28,739 nucleotides of DNA from MHLP01 sp043736515 (GTDB taxonomy: Bacteria; Patescibacteriota; Minisyncoccia; Phycocordibacterales; UBA6899). Of the stretch, positions 6,021 to 12,635 are shown piece by piece; position 1 is the stretch's first letter; every line of letters begins with the position of its first letter. A program made the translations under genes and the position numbers. The notes beneath the pieces are model-generated. The model was given only the letters and a program-made list of their open reading frames with translations, was not told the DNA's origin and did no database searches. The DNA lies in assembly GCA_043736515.1 (NCBI GenBank), contig JAYTCK010000020.1, positions 1-28,739 of the forward strand. Direction: 5' to 3'.

Positions 6021-8294
6021 TTACTTTGCAACTGCCTGAGCGTCTTCGAAGGAGATGGAGAGCACCTTAGAGATAGCATCGGTGCCCATCGTGATGCCAT
6101 AGAGCACTCCCGCCCGGCTCATTGTTTCGCGGTTGTGAGTGATGACCATAAGTTGTGAGAGCTTGGCGAGATTTTCGATCATGTCGCCGTACTTCCTACT
6201 ATTGGCCTCGTCGAGTGCAGCATCGGTTTCATCGAGCACCATAAAGGGGGGCGGGTTTACTTGAGAGATAGCGAAAAGGAGGGCAATAGACGTGAGTGCA
6301 CGCTCACCTCCTGAAAGCATCTGGAGTCCTTTTATTTTTTTGTGAGGGAGTGACACCGCGATATCAATTCCCTCTTCTTCTTCCTCGGACTGCGCTTCTT
6401 CGTCGAGTGCACCACCGGGTATGTCACTCAAATCAATTTCGGTATCACGACGCTTCCGCTTCTCAATCTTTACAATAAACAATTCGGCTACACCTCCGCC
6501 AAACATAAGTCGGAAGAAATCACCAAATTGTTTGTTGATCTTTTTGACACCTTCTTTGAATTCCGTATCAAGTTTTTCGTTTAATTCGGAAATGAGTTGA
6601 TATAAAGACTGTTGTGTTGCGACGAGATCGGTAATTTCCTTTTCTAAATAGAGATCACGCTCGATTGTTTCTTTATATTCCTTTTCGACATCATCTCCAC
6701 CCGCAGCGCCAATGTCCTCTAATCGAATCTTGCCACGCTCAATTTCCCTACGACGGGTTTCTTGTGCATCACGGGATTCACCGAGTACCTCCGGAAGCTC
6801 GAGAACGATACTTGAATAATCAAGCACGGCGCGACCGAGCAATATTCCGGCTTCATTTAGCTCTTCCTCAAGTCGTCTTGCTTCGCGAGCAACATTATCC
6901 TCTTCGTTTCGGATACGATCGAGCATGCTTTGGAGTTCGCCACGACGACTCATCATCTCGAAGAGTGCGCGTTCAGTATCACGCGAACGCTCCTTCTCGG
7001 TGTCTATTTCATTTTTCACAGCCTGATATTGTGCCTCCATCTCCCGTGATTCGGCAAGCATGGCGCGTAGTGCCTCATCTGAACCAGATTTCCTGTTTTT
7101 CAGATCATTGAGCTCCTGATAATCTTCAGGCGTAAGAGACTTATGCCCTGCTGCCTCCTTATGCGCCGTCACAAATGCACGAAGCTTGCCGCGGGCATTC
7201 CCAATACGCCACTTTACATGGCCCATATCGTCCGACTCCTCGCCTCGAGCAAGTTCTTCGTCAGCATCGGAGTGTACCATTTCGACGTCGCCGAGGCGTA
7301 TGGGTACATCTTCTTTGTGTTCAAGTAATTCCTGTTTTTTGCGCAGTTGCTTTTCTTCGAACTCGATCATTCCATCTATTCTTCCTGCGGTACGCGAAAG
7401 CTCATCATGGCGTGCCCTTGCCTCACGCAACTGCTTTTCTACATCAAGAAGCCGTCGACTCTTTTCGTCACTCGCGCTTTCGGCAGTAAGCACATCTCGG
7501 GCATGCTCAATTTTAATATTCAAATCAGAAAGTTCACCTACGGGACCTGACTTGCGTCCGACAATATCATTCTTTTTATGCTCAAGATAAATTTCCTCGC
7601 GCTTAAGATATTCACGATATGAACCGATGAGTCGCTCGCGGAGCTCCTTGCCTTCATTGATCTTCTCAACCTGTTTTTTCAGGAAGCGCAGATGTGGGGC
7701 GATTTCGCGTCGCAATGCTTCGGCATCTTTCATGTTCTCCTCGGTCTTTTCGAGCCGACGTTCGCTCTCTGCGCGTTTGTACTGGTATATCTTGAGGCCC
7801 AGCGCATCTTCAAGCATTTCGCGCCGCTCCTTTGGGTTTGCATTTAAAATACGATCGGCTTCTCCTTGAGATATCATGTGATGTCCCGATGAGCCAATAT
7901 GCACAGCGGCCAAAAGCTCGAACACATCCTTGAGGCGCACTTGAGAGCCGTTAATAAAATATTGATTCGAGCCATCGCGATAAACTTCGCGTGCAATAGC
8001 AACCTCGTCAAAATCAAGCAAAAACTCCCGCTTTGTGTTATCAAACACAATAGTTACATTTGCTCGATTGGCCCGACTTGTTGATTGTGAGCCATTGAAA
8101 ATGAGATCTTCACCGCGCTTTCCGCGCATCGACTTCATTGATTGCTCTCCCAGTACAAATCGGATCGCTTCGGCAACATTAGACTTGCCTGACCCGTTCG
8201 GACCAACAACTGATGTGATCTGCGAGTTGAAATCCAACACAGCCTTTTTTCCAAAGGATTTAAAACCAAAAATCTCCAGTCGTTTAAGACGCAT
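6021..8294 (-). CDS. smc: Short SMC-family ATPase without a recognisable hinge
   Basis: This 757-aa protein has the complete SMC head: Walker A GPNGSGKS at 31-38, the C-terminal signature LSGGERALT at 660-668, and Walker B FMVLDETDAALDE with D688/E689. Head starts (MRLKRLEIFGFKSFG) and QGEADRILNANPKERR are typical of bacterial chromosome-segregation SMC. Between the heads are charged coiled coils of about 165-330 and 390-590. The middle (about 330-395) has no glycine-rich SMC hinge fold that I can recognise, and no CxxC zinc hook. Normal SMC is near 1180 aa. An acidic insert (EEAQSEEEEEG) lies shortly before the C-terminal signature. It stands alone between a terminator and the mnmA operon; a TACAAT box 9 nt before the ATG and an AGGA are both present, so its start signal is mixed. 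Confidence 0.92.
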   Translation of the reverse strand: MRLKRLEIFGFKSFGKKAVLDFNSQITSVVGPNGSGKSNVAEAIRFVLGEQSMKSMRGKRGEDLIFNGSQSTSRANRANVTIVFDNTKREFLLDFDEVAIAREVYRDGSNQYFINGSQVRLKDVFELLAAVHIGSSGHHMISQGEADRILNANPKERREMLEDALGLKIYQYKRAESERRLEKTEENMKDAEALRREIAPHLRFLKKQVEKINEGKELRERLIGSYREYLKREEIYLEHKKNDIVGRKSGPVGELSDLNIKIEHARDVLTAESASDEKSRRLLDVEKQLREARARHDELSRTAGRIDGMIEFEEKQLRKKQELLEHKEDVPIRLGDVEMVHSDADEELARGEESDDMGHVKWRIGNARGKLRAFVTAHKEAAGHKSLTPEDYQELNDLKNRKSGSDEALRAMLAESREMEAQYQAVKNEIDTEKERSRDTERALFEMMSRRGELQSMLDRIRNEEDNVAREARRLEEELNEAGILLGRAVLDYSSIVLELPEVLGESRDAQETRRREIERGKIRLEDIGAAGGDDVEKEYKETIERDLYLEKEITDLVATQQSLYQLISELNEKLDTEFKEGVKKINKQFGDFFRLMFGGGVAELFIVKIEKRKRRDTEIDLSDIPGGALDEEAQSEEEEEGIDIAVSLPHKKIKGLQMLSGGERALTSIALLFAISQVNPPPFMVLDETDAALDEANSRKYGDMIENLAKLSQLMVITHNRETMSRAGVLYGITMGTDAISKVLSISFEDAQAVAK

Positions 8295-8303
8295 TATCCT
8301 GAA

Positions 8304-8312
8304 ATTGTAACA
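8304..8312 (-). promoter_or_regulatory. Putative extended -10 promoter of smc
   Basis: TG at 8312-8311, one base, then TACAAT (8309-8304) on the minus strand form an extended -10. It ends 9 nt before the smc ATG, so the leader would be at most a few bases. No good -35 is seen; the U-run of the upstream terminator occupies that place. Confidence 0.4.
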
Positions 8313-8324
8313 TAAAATTCGTAG

Positions 8325-8351
8325 AAAAAAGCCGCCATAGTGGTGGCGGCT
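8325..8351 (-). terminator. Intrinsic terminator of the 318-aa orphan gene
   Basis: AGCCGCCA (8330-8337) and TGGCGGCT (8344-8351) form a perfect 8-bp stem with a 6-nt loop. Read on the minus strand it is followed by six U residues (8330-8325). It lies 10 nt after the stop at 8362. Confidence 0.9.
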
Positions 8352-8361
8352 GTGTGGAAAA

Positions 8362-9318
8362 CTAGGGCACGATTACTATGCCTGCGGAAGGCTTTCCATA
8401 CGACACTGGTGCCGGTGTCTCATGAAATTGGTGGGACAACAAGCCAGTGGATTGATATCCGCGAAGTTCTTCATCAATGGAAATAAACCCAACGCGAATT
8501 GTTGCTTTCCCTTCGTCATAACGCAGGGTGACAAACTTCCCGTCACATTCTTCCCCCAACAGGACGACATTCGCGTTTTTACCACAGAGAAAGTCCGGAT
8601 GAGCGACATAGAGCGATAGGGCTTCAGGGAGTGTGAGGGGTAAACGATGAGTTTTGGTAAAATAGAGCAGAGAATCTTTTGCACTGTATTCATGTGTATC
8701 CCGTCCACCATGCACGCCACAGAGAACATATGCGTCAGACTGGATCATCTCGCGATGGACCAAATGTCGGTGGGTTGAATAATGATCATCAAACAGATCG
8801 TCGTAAATCACACTTACTTTTCGTGCTTCTTCCGGGCTACTCCCGACTGCACGCAACTGCCGCTTTCTCCTGTCATTACTCAATGAACACGCAAGCAGAT
8901 CGAAACCCCTTCTCCATGGCACACCACTGAACACTGGTGTCACATAGCGCTGTGATTGTCCGACATGGTAGGTGGGGTGTACAAAGAATTCTCTGATCTT
9001 CCGCTCAAGACGAACGAGTACACCGGCGGATTCAAAATGCTCGTGTGATTTATATCCGACCACACCATGCACGCTGAAGTTTTGGAGCAATCCCACTTCA
9101 CTTCTGAATTTATCCACCACGGCCTCGGAGATATCGAGATGCTCTGCAGCATCTCCTATCACAACACTGCACACACTCGCGACCTGCTGCCACAACCGAA
9201 GTCGTTCTGCGGGAGTGCTCTCGAAACTCGTATGTGTTACCCCAAACTCCTTCAATATCTTATCGATGGTTTTCCCCATCGCGTCGATGACACGTAATTC
9301 CACGCGACTCGTATCCAT
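8362..9318 (-). CDS. Hypothetical protein, monocistronic
   Basis: This 318-aa cytoplasmic-looking protein is not recognised. It has no signal peptide or membrane segment. The first third is helical and acidic (IDAMGKTIDKILKEFGVTH, then LDISEAVVDKFRSEVGLL). The middle holds a charged, histidine-rich stretch, DDLFDDHYSTHRHLVHREM (about 175-193), and a VLCGVHGGRDTHEY segment. The C-terminal part looks beta-rich (FVTLRYDEGKATIRVGFISI). The start at 9318 is backed by AAGGA six bases before the ATG. It is flanked by an intrinsic terminator downstream and a 170-nt structured leader region upstream, so it is probably transcribed alone. The histidines could bind a metal, but I cannot name a function. 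Confidence 0.8.
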   Translation of the reverse strand: MDTSRVELRVIDAMGKTIDKILKEFGVTHTSFESTPAERLRLWQQVASVCSVVIGDAAEHLDISEAVVDKFRSEVGLLQNFSVHGVVGYKSHEHFESAGVLVRLERKIREFFVHPTYHVGQSQRYVTPVFSGVPWRRGFDLLACSLSNDRRKRQLRAVGSSPEEARKVSVIYDDLFDDHYSTHRHLVHREMIQSDAYVLCGVHGGRDTHEYSAKDSLLYFTKTHRLPLTLPEALSLYVAHPDFLCGKNANVVLLGEECDGKFVTLRYDEGKATIRVGFISIDEELRGYQSTGLLSHQFHETPAPVSYGKPSAGIVIVP

Positions 9319-9408
9319 AGCTCTTCCTTTGCAAATAATGTTTCTCTAGCCAGAGTACTTGAAAAAACCCGCGAGTCAACGCACCTGGATGCGTCTCTCT
9401 TGAGATGC

Positions 9409-9452
9409 GCATCATTCTGATGATGCTCTCCATGGTGGACCATTCTTATGGT
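9409..9452. other. Two adjacent perfect stem-loops between rnc and the 318-aa gene
   Basis: GCATCAT (9409-9415) pairs with ATGATGC (9420-9426) around four bases, and ACCAT (9439-9443) pairs with ATGGT (9448-9452) around four bases. Both lie in the minus-strand transcript 40-85 nt after the rnc stop and 90-135 nt before the next gene. They lack a U-run, so they are more likely processing sites or leader structure than terminators. No gene is seen in 9319-9492. Confidence 0.5.
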
Positions 9453-9492
9453 GCATCCGTTTGAACTTATCGCGCGCCAAAATTACGCTTTG

Positions 9493-10194
9493 CTACCACT
9501 TCTTCTTCTCGAGTGCGGCGAGTGCCGCAGCCTGCTCCGCATCCTGTTTCGAACGTCCCTCACCTTGAGCAATAAGCTCAGTGCCAATATATACACCAAC
9601 ATCAAAACGCTTGTCGTGGTCGGGACCGATTTCCTTGATCACTTCGTAGTTGGGTGTGATTCCAATGCGGTCTTGTGCCTCTTCTTGAAAACGACTTTTT
9701 GCATCCTGCCAAAGACGCTTCCCGACAATATCATCAAGCCGCTTAAAAAGACTTTTTCCAATAAACTCCTTGGCGGCATCGTAACCCTGATCAAGAAAAA
9801 TCGCACCAATCACCGATTCAAATGTATTCGCAAGGATATATTGGCGCGCACGGCCAGTGTCTTTTGCCTCACCGCGTGAGAGAAGCAGATACTCATTCAT
9901 TCCCCACTCACTTGCCGCATCTGAAATGGAATTAGTATTTACCAGCGCAGAACGATACGCAGTGAGCTTTCCTTCCGGCTCCTCCGGGTACTGTGCGTAG
10001 AGATATTCGGTGATAACGAGCTCCAAAACCGCGTCACCAAGAAACTCGAGACGCTCATTGTGTCTCATGTTCGTTGAACGGTGCTCGTTCAAATATGAGC
10101 GGTGGGTAAATGCCTCACGCAAGATTGCGATGTCCTTAAAAGTAACCCCAATGTGCGCGGCAAATTTCTCGTAATCGAGATTTGAGTGTTCCAT
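9493..10194 (-). CDS. rnc: Ribonuclease III
   Basis: This 233-aa enzyme cleaves double-stranded RNA in rRNA and mRNA processing. The signature NERLEFLGDAVL is at residues 46-57 with catalytic-type E47 and D54, and a second metal-site motif ANTFESVIGAIFLDQG is at 122-137 with E126. The residue matching E. coli D114 is N123, a change at a metal ligand. The double-stranded-RNA-binding domain covers about 164-231 (SRFQEEAQDRIGITPNYEVI, ending AEQAAALAAL). The ATG at 10194 gives normal family length; the frame stays open up to a TTG at 10308, but that extension is not RNase-III-like. There is no Shine-Dalgarno. The mapped promoter implies a leader of about 107 nt. Confidence 0.95.
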   Translation of the reverse strand: MEHSNLDYEKFAAHIGVTFKDIAILREAFTHRSYLNEHRSTNMRHNERLEFLGDAVLELVITEYLYAQYPEEPEGKLTAYRSALVNTNSISDAASEWGMNEYLLLSRGEAKDTGRARQYILANTFESVIGAIFLDQGYDAAKEFIGKSLFKRLDDIVGKRLWQDAKSRFQEEAQDRIGITPNYEVIKEIGPDHDKRFDVGVYIGTELIAQGEGRSKQDAEQAAALAALEKKKW

Positions 10195-10307
10195 GAAAAA
10201 CAGTGTCCAGTTTTTAGTTTCCGTATAAATAAATTTGAACGTAACCCCACTTAGCCATTTATTTTGGGTTGAATTCAAGAGACTAACAACAAGAAGCTGA
10301 TATATCA

Positions 10308-10342
10308 ATCATAGCATAAGTTAGGTAATTTAGCAAGGTCAA
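10308..10342 (-). promoter_or_regulatory. Probable promoter region of rnc
   Basis: TATGAT (10313-10308) preceded by TG and one base forms an extended -10. TTGACC (10342-10337) is 23 nt upstream of that box, but 18 nt upstream of an overlapping TATGCT (10318-10313), so either pairing is possible. It lies just after the terminator of the preceding gene. Confidence 0.5.
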
Positions 10343-10363
10343 AAGAAGTTCTTTTTGTTCATG

Positions 10364-10386
10364 AAAAAAGAGCCCGAAGGCTCTTT
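10364..10386 (-). terminator. Intrinsic terminator of the 206-aa orphan gene
   Basis: AAAGAGCC and GGCTCTTT (10367-10374 and 10379-10386) pair around a four-base loop that reads TTCG on the transcript, a very stable tetraloop, followed by a run of U. It is 15 nt after the stop at 10401. Confidence 0.9.
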
Positions 10387-10400
10387 GGTTTTTATTGCTG

Positions 10401-11021
10401 TTAGGCAGCTACCTGCAACATTTCCTGATTTGCCCCTAACCGAAAGATCTCTTTCGCCCACGGTCCAAGTCCGCGTTTTGCAGCAAGGACCGCCCCGTAG
10501 GAGAGCCATTGATCACAACCGTTCACATGCCACAGTTCGTACGTTTCCGTCGTGATGCGCGGGCAACTGATGTGCCCTCGATAGACACCGAGGGCTGTGA
10601 GCACGATGATCGCGCGTCCAAACGCCTCGTCACTGAAATCTCTCTTGCACGGCAGGCCGAAATTGAGGAAGAATGTATCGTCACTATGGATACACCAAAA
10701 CAGCACAAGTCCATCCGCGATGAGGCCGTCTAAGATCATAAACAATTGCTGCACGACATTCGTATGTAGATGCACCATCGGACCATTGGGATTTTTTTCG
10801 AAAAGAATACCGTTAGTAAAGGCGAAGTACATCGTACCACCCTGCTTGCCATCCCTATGAAGGTCAGAGTGGATCTCAAGCGATCTCAGTTTGGCGCGAG
10901 GCGTCACTGCGACTGGCGCATCAAGGACAATGTTTGTCTTCACTCCGTTCGTTCTGCCTGGCGCAAAGTCAAAGAACAAATGCGTCATGCGACGCTTTTT
11001 CTCACCACTTGCTTTTTTCAT
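10401..11021 (-). CDS. Hypothetical protein, monocistronic
   Basis: This 206-aa protein is not recognised. It begins with a basic stretch (MKKASGEKKRRMTHLFFDFA) and continues as a mixed alpha/beta, cytoplasmic-looking protein with segments such as MYFAFTNGILFEKNPNGPMV, FWCIHSDDTFFLNFGLPCK and ETYELWHVNGCDQWLSYGAV. Five cysteines are scattered and do not form a clear metal site. The ATG at 11021 is chosen because GGTGGAG lies 6 nt before it; a GTG at 11033 lies within that same Shine-Dalgarno-like sequence. It has its own promoter, a hairpin-bearing leader of about 138 nt and a strong terminator, the same plan as the 318-aa gene. Function unknown. Confidence 0.8.
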   Translation of the reverse strand: MKKASGEKKRRMTHLFFDFAPGRTNGVKTNIVLDAPVAVTPRAKLRSLEIHSDLHRDGKQGGTMYFAFTNGILFEKNPNGPMVHLHTNVVQQLFMILDGLIADGLVLFWCIHSDDTFFLNFGLPCKRDFSDEAFGRAIIVLTALGVYRGHISCPRITTETYELWHVNGCDQWLSYGAVLAAKRGLGPWAKEIFRLGANQEMLQVAA

Positions 11022-11103
11022 TTTCAACTCCACCGCTGCAGGGAGCTTGTTTTATGCGACATGCACAAACTCAAGCGACCGATAAGGAAGATCAGTCTTG
11101 ATC

Positions 11104-11144
11104 GCAGCCGCCTCCCTATGAATGGCTCACAGAGGGGCGGCTGC
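11104..11144 (-). promoter_or_regulatory. Strong hairpin in the leader of the 206-aa gene
   Basis: GCAGCCGCC (11104-11112) pairs perfectly with GGCGGCTGC (11136-11144); two more G-C pairs (11114-11115 with 11134-11135) extend it past a mismatch. It sits between the mapped promoter and the start codon, about 85 nt before the ATG. No U-run follows, so it is not a standard terminator; a cis-regulatory leader structure is possible. Confidence 0.55.
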
Positions 11145-11165
11145 GCTCAAGGTTTACTGTGCCTC

Positions 11166-11193
11166 AAAATAACCTTTTCCTGCGAGAAGTCAA
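11166..11193 (-). promoter_or_regulatory. Promoter of the 206-aa orphan gene
   Basis: TTGACT (-35, 11193-11188), a 16-nt spacer and TATTTT (-10, 11171-11166). The expected start near 11159 gives a leader of about 138 nt. The rest of 11022-11273 holds the leader hairpin and no gene that I can support. Confidence 0.55.
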
Positions 11194-11273
11194 CCACTGC
11201 CTTTAGGTCGGGTTTTTATGCGCGTGGTTGTTTGATAGGTATGCGTTGCGCAAGCGTTCAAAGGGTGGCGAAT

Positions 11274-12182
11274 TTACGCTTGCATCAACTTGGTGACGGC
11301 TTTGGTGATGAGCGGCAAAATGTCATCATAGATATTGAGATCGAGAATCTCTGCTGCTTTGAACCATCGGGCGTCATCAAGGCCGCCTTTGCCTTCTTCA
11401 AGCTCAAGCTCCTGAAAAGGTGCTTCGGCGAGAAAATAGACAACATGCTTTCTTGTCTTGCCCTTCTCTGGGTGCGAGGCAATGTATTCATTTTCTCCTA
11501 ACTTTTCTTTGATTGTGATAACAGCGTTGATCTCCTCCTTAAGCTCACGTATTGTTCCTTCCTCGGGACTTTCACCTTCTTCGATGTGGCCCTTTGAAAG
11601 CGTCCAGTGTCCAAAAATGTCATGTACAAGTGCGAGATACAGCTCACCCTTGCCATCGCGTCCGTAGACTACTGCACCACCCAATTGTTCAAGCGGGAGC
11701 GTTGCGGGGTCGATGACCTCACGTTTTTTATCACGAGGCTGGCTTGTTTCATCTTTACCTGGTTCGCCTATTTCTTTATACACAGCACCTAAGACACCGT
11801 TCACAAACTTGCCACTGTTTTCCCCGCCAAATGTTTTTGCAAGTTCGATTGATTCGTTAATGGCGACTTTTGGTGGTACTTCATTACGATCACCAAAAAG
11901 AAGTTCGTAGAGTCCAATGCGAAGCACATTGCGATCAACAACCGAGATACGATCAATGGGCCATGCGGGAGCGGCCTTTTCAATAATAAGATCGAGTTCG
12001 ATCTTCTTTGCGAGGATATTGCGAATGAGGTCAGCCATAAACGTCGTATCGTTTAGGCCCGGGGCAAATTCTTCAATATTACGCTCGAGAACTTCGTCGA
12101 CACCGAGAGGAGGGCAGTTGGTAAAGTCCCACTCAAAGAGGGACTGAAGAACTATGCTTCGGGAAAGGTGTCTATTTGCCAT
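11274..12182 (-). CDS. nusB: NusB antitermination factor fused to a Nudix hydrolase domain
   Basis: This 302-aa protein joins two domains. Residues 3-138 are NusB, the RNA-binding antitermination and rRNA-transcription factor: HLSRSIVLQSLFEWDF at the start, then DRNVLRIGLYELL, PPKVAINESIELAK and SGKFVNGVLGAV. A charged linker (139-165) leads to a Nudix domain (166-300) with the box at 198-221 (GHIEEGES, then IRELKEEI). The box keeps the catalytic REL-EE core; the late conserved glycine is replaced by N219. Nudix enzymes hydrolyse nucleoside diphosphates linked to another group; the substrate here is unknown. NusB alone is about 140 aa. The reading frame is continuous and no internal start with a ribosome site is seen at the junction. 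It has its own promoter and a leader of about 14 nt. Confidence 0.93.
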   Translation of the reverse strand: MANRHLSRSIVLQSLFEWDFTNCPPLGVDEVLERNIEEFAPGLNDTTFMADLIRNILAKKIELDLIIEKAAPAWPIDRISVVDRNVLRIGLYELLFGDRNEVPPKVAINESIELAKTFGGENSGKFVNGVLGAVYKEIGEPGKDETSQPRDKKREVIDPATLPLEQLGGAVVYGRDGKGELYLALVHDIFGHWTLSKGHIEEGESPEEGTIRELKEEINAVITIKEKLGENEYIASHPEKGKTRKHVVYFLAEAPFQELELEEGKGGLDDARWFKAAEILDLNIYDDILPLITKAVTKLMQA

Positions 12183-12202
12183 ATATAAGGTTCGTCCAAA
12201 TC

Positions 12203-12231
12203 AGTATAGGAAATAGACCGCAAAAGGTCAA
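12203..12231 (-). promoter_or_regulatory. Promoter of the nusB-Nudix gene
   Basis: TTGACC (-35, 12231-12226), exactly 17 nt, then TATACT (-10, 12208-12203), each 5/6 to consensus. The start would be near 12196, about 14 nt before the ATG. Confidence 0.8.
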
Positions 12232-12327
12232 GAAATCTATAAGTCTAAACGGGGTCGATGACTCCCCCTGGATAAGCGCTACGCGCATTGTTCGAGTTTC
12301 TGTTGGGAACTGAATTGCCAACTAGCT

Positions 12328-12573
12328 CTACTTTGTCGCTGTTTCTGATTTGCCGGCACCTTTTCTTGCCTCTTCCTTTTTGGCTGCCTTGAGGGTCTTT
12401 TTGAGGGTATCGACTACTGCGCGACCGCGGTATGTGCCGCAATTGGTACACATACGGTGCATCAGGTGCTTTACGCTACATTTTGGGCAAGTAACAAAAC
12501 GCGCTACTTTGAGTGCGTGGTGGGAGCGGCGATTGGCCGTGTGTCCCTTGGTGTGTCGCATGTGTACTACCAT
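12328..12573 (-). CDS. rpmF: 50S ribosomal protein L32
   Basis: This 81-aa protein matches L32: a basic N-terminus (VVHMRHTKGHTANRRSHHAL) followed by a four-cysteine zinc site, CPKC and CTNCG. The C-terminal tail (KKTLKAAKKEEARKGAGKSE) is longer than usual and lysine/alanine-rich. The ATG at 12573 is chosen because it aligns with the family start and has GGAG a few bases before it; an in-frame reading to 12594 is less likely. A TATACT box lies 10 nt before the ATG. The gene sits between murC and nusB, not in the more common yceD-rpmF-plsX setting. In 12183-12327, apart from the nusB promoter, I see only short GC-rich palindromes and no tRNA. Confidence 0.93.
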   Translation of the reverse strand: MVVHMRHTKGHTANRRSHHALKVARFVTCPKCSVKHLMHRMCTNCGTYRGRAVVDTLKKTLKAAKKEEARKGAGKSETATK

Positions 12574-12583
12574 AGTGCTCCAA

Positions 12584-12589
12584 AGTATA
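12584..12589 (-). promoter_or_regulatory. Putative -10 box of rpmF
   Basis: TATACT on the minus strand (12589-12584) ends 10 nt before the ATG. The -35 region is weak (TTGCGC at 16 nt). Confidence 0.35.
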
Positions 12590-12635
12590 CGCAAAAGGAT
12601 AAAAAGCGCAAGTACTCTACTATCCGTTGTAAATA

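Noticed and set aside
6665..7590. Several plus-strand frames of 104-148 codons
   Set aside because: They lie opposite the coiled-coil part of smc, whose charged codons leave open antisense frames; compositions are Arg/Ser/His-rich.
10195..10308. 38-residue N-terminal extension of RNase III
   Set aside because: It needs a TTG start, runs over the leader and is unlike the family.
10770..11501. 243-codon plus-strand open frame
   Set aside because: It runs antisense through the 206-aa gene, its leader and the Nudix end of nusB, all of which have better coding and expression evidence; its translation shows no domain-like pattern.
12244..12260. Possible rpmF terminator (GGGG...CCCC)
   Set aside because: Only four clear pairs and no real U-run on the minus strand.
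12240..12327. Possible tRNA or tmRNA fragment (TTCGAGT and a GGGG...CCCC palindrome)
   Set aside because: The bases flanking the T-loop-like sequence do not pair, and no acceptor or anticodon stem can be drawn.
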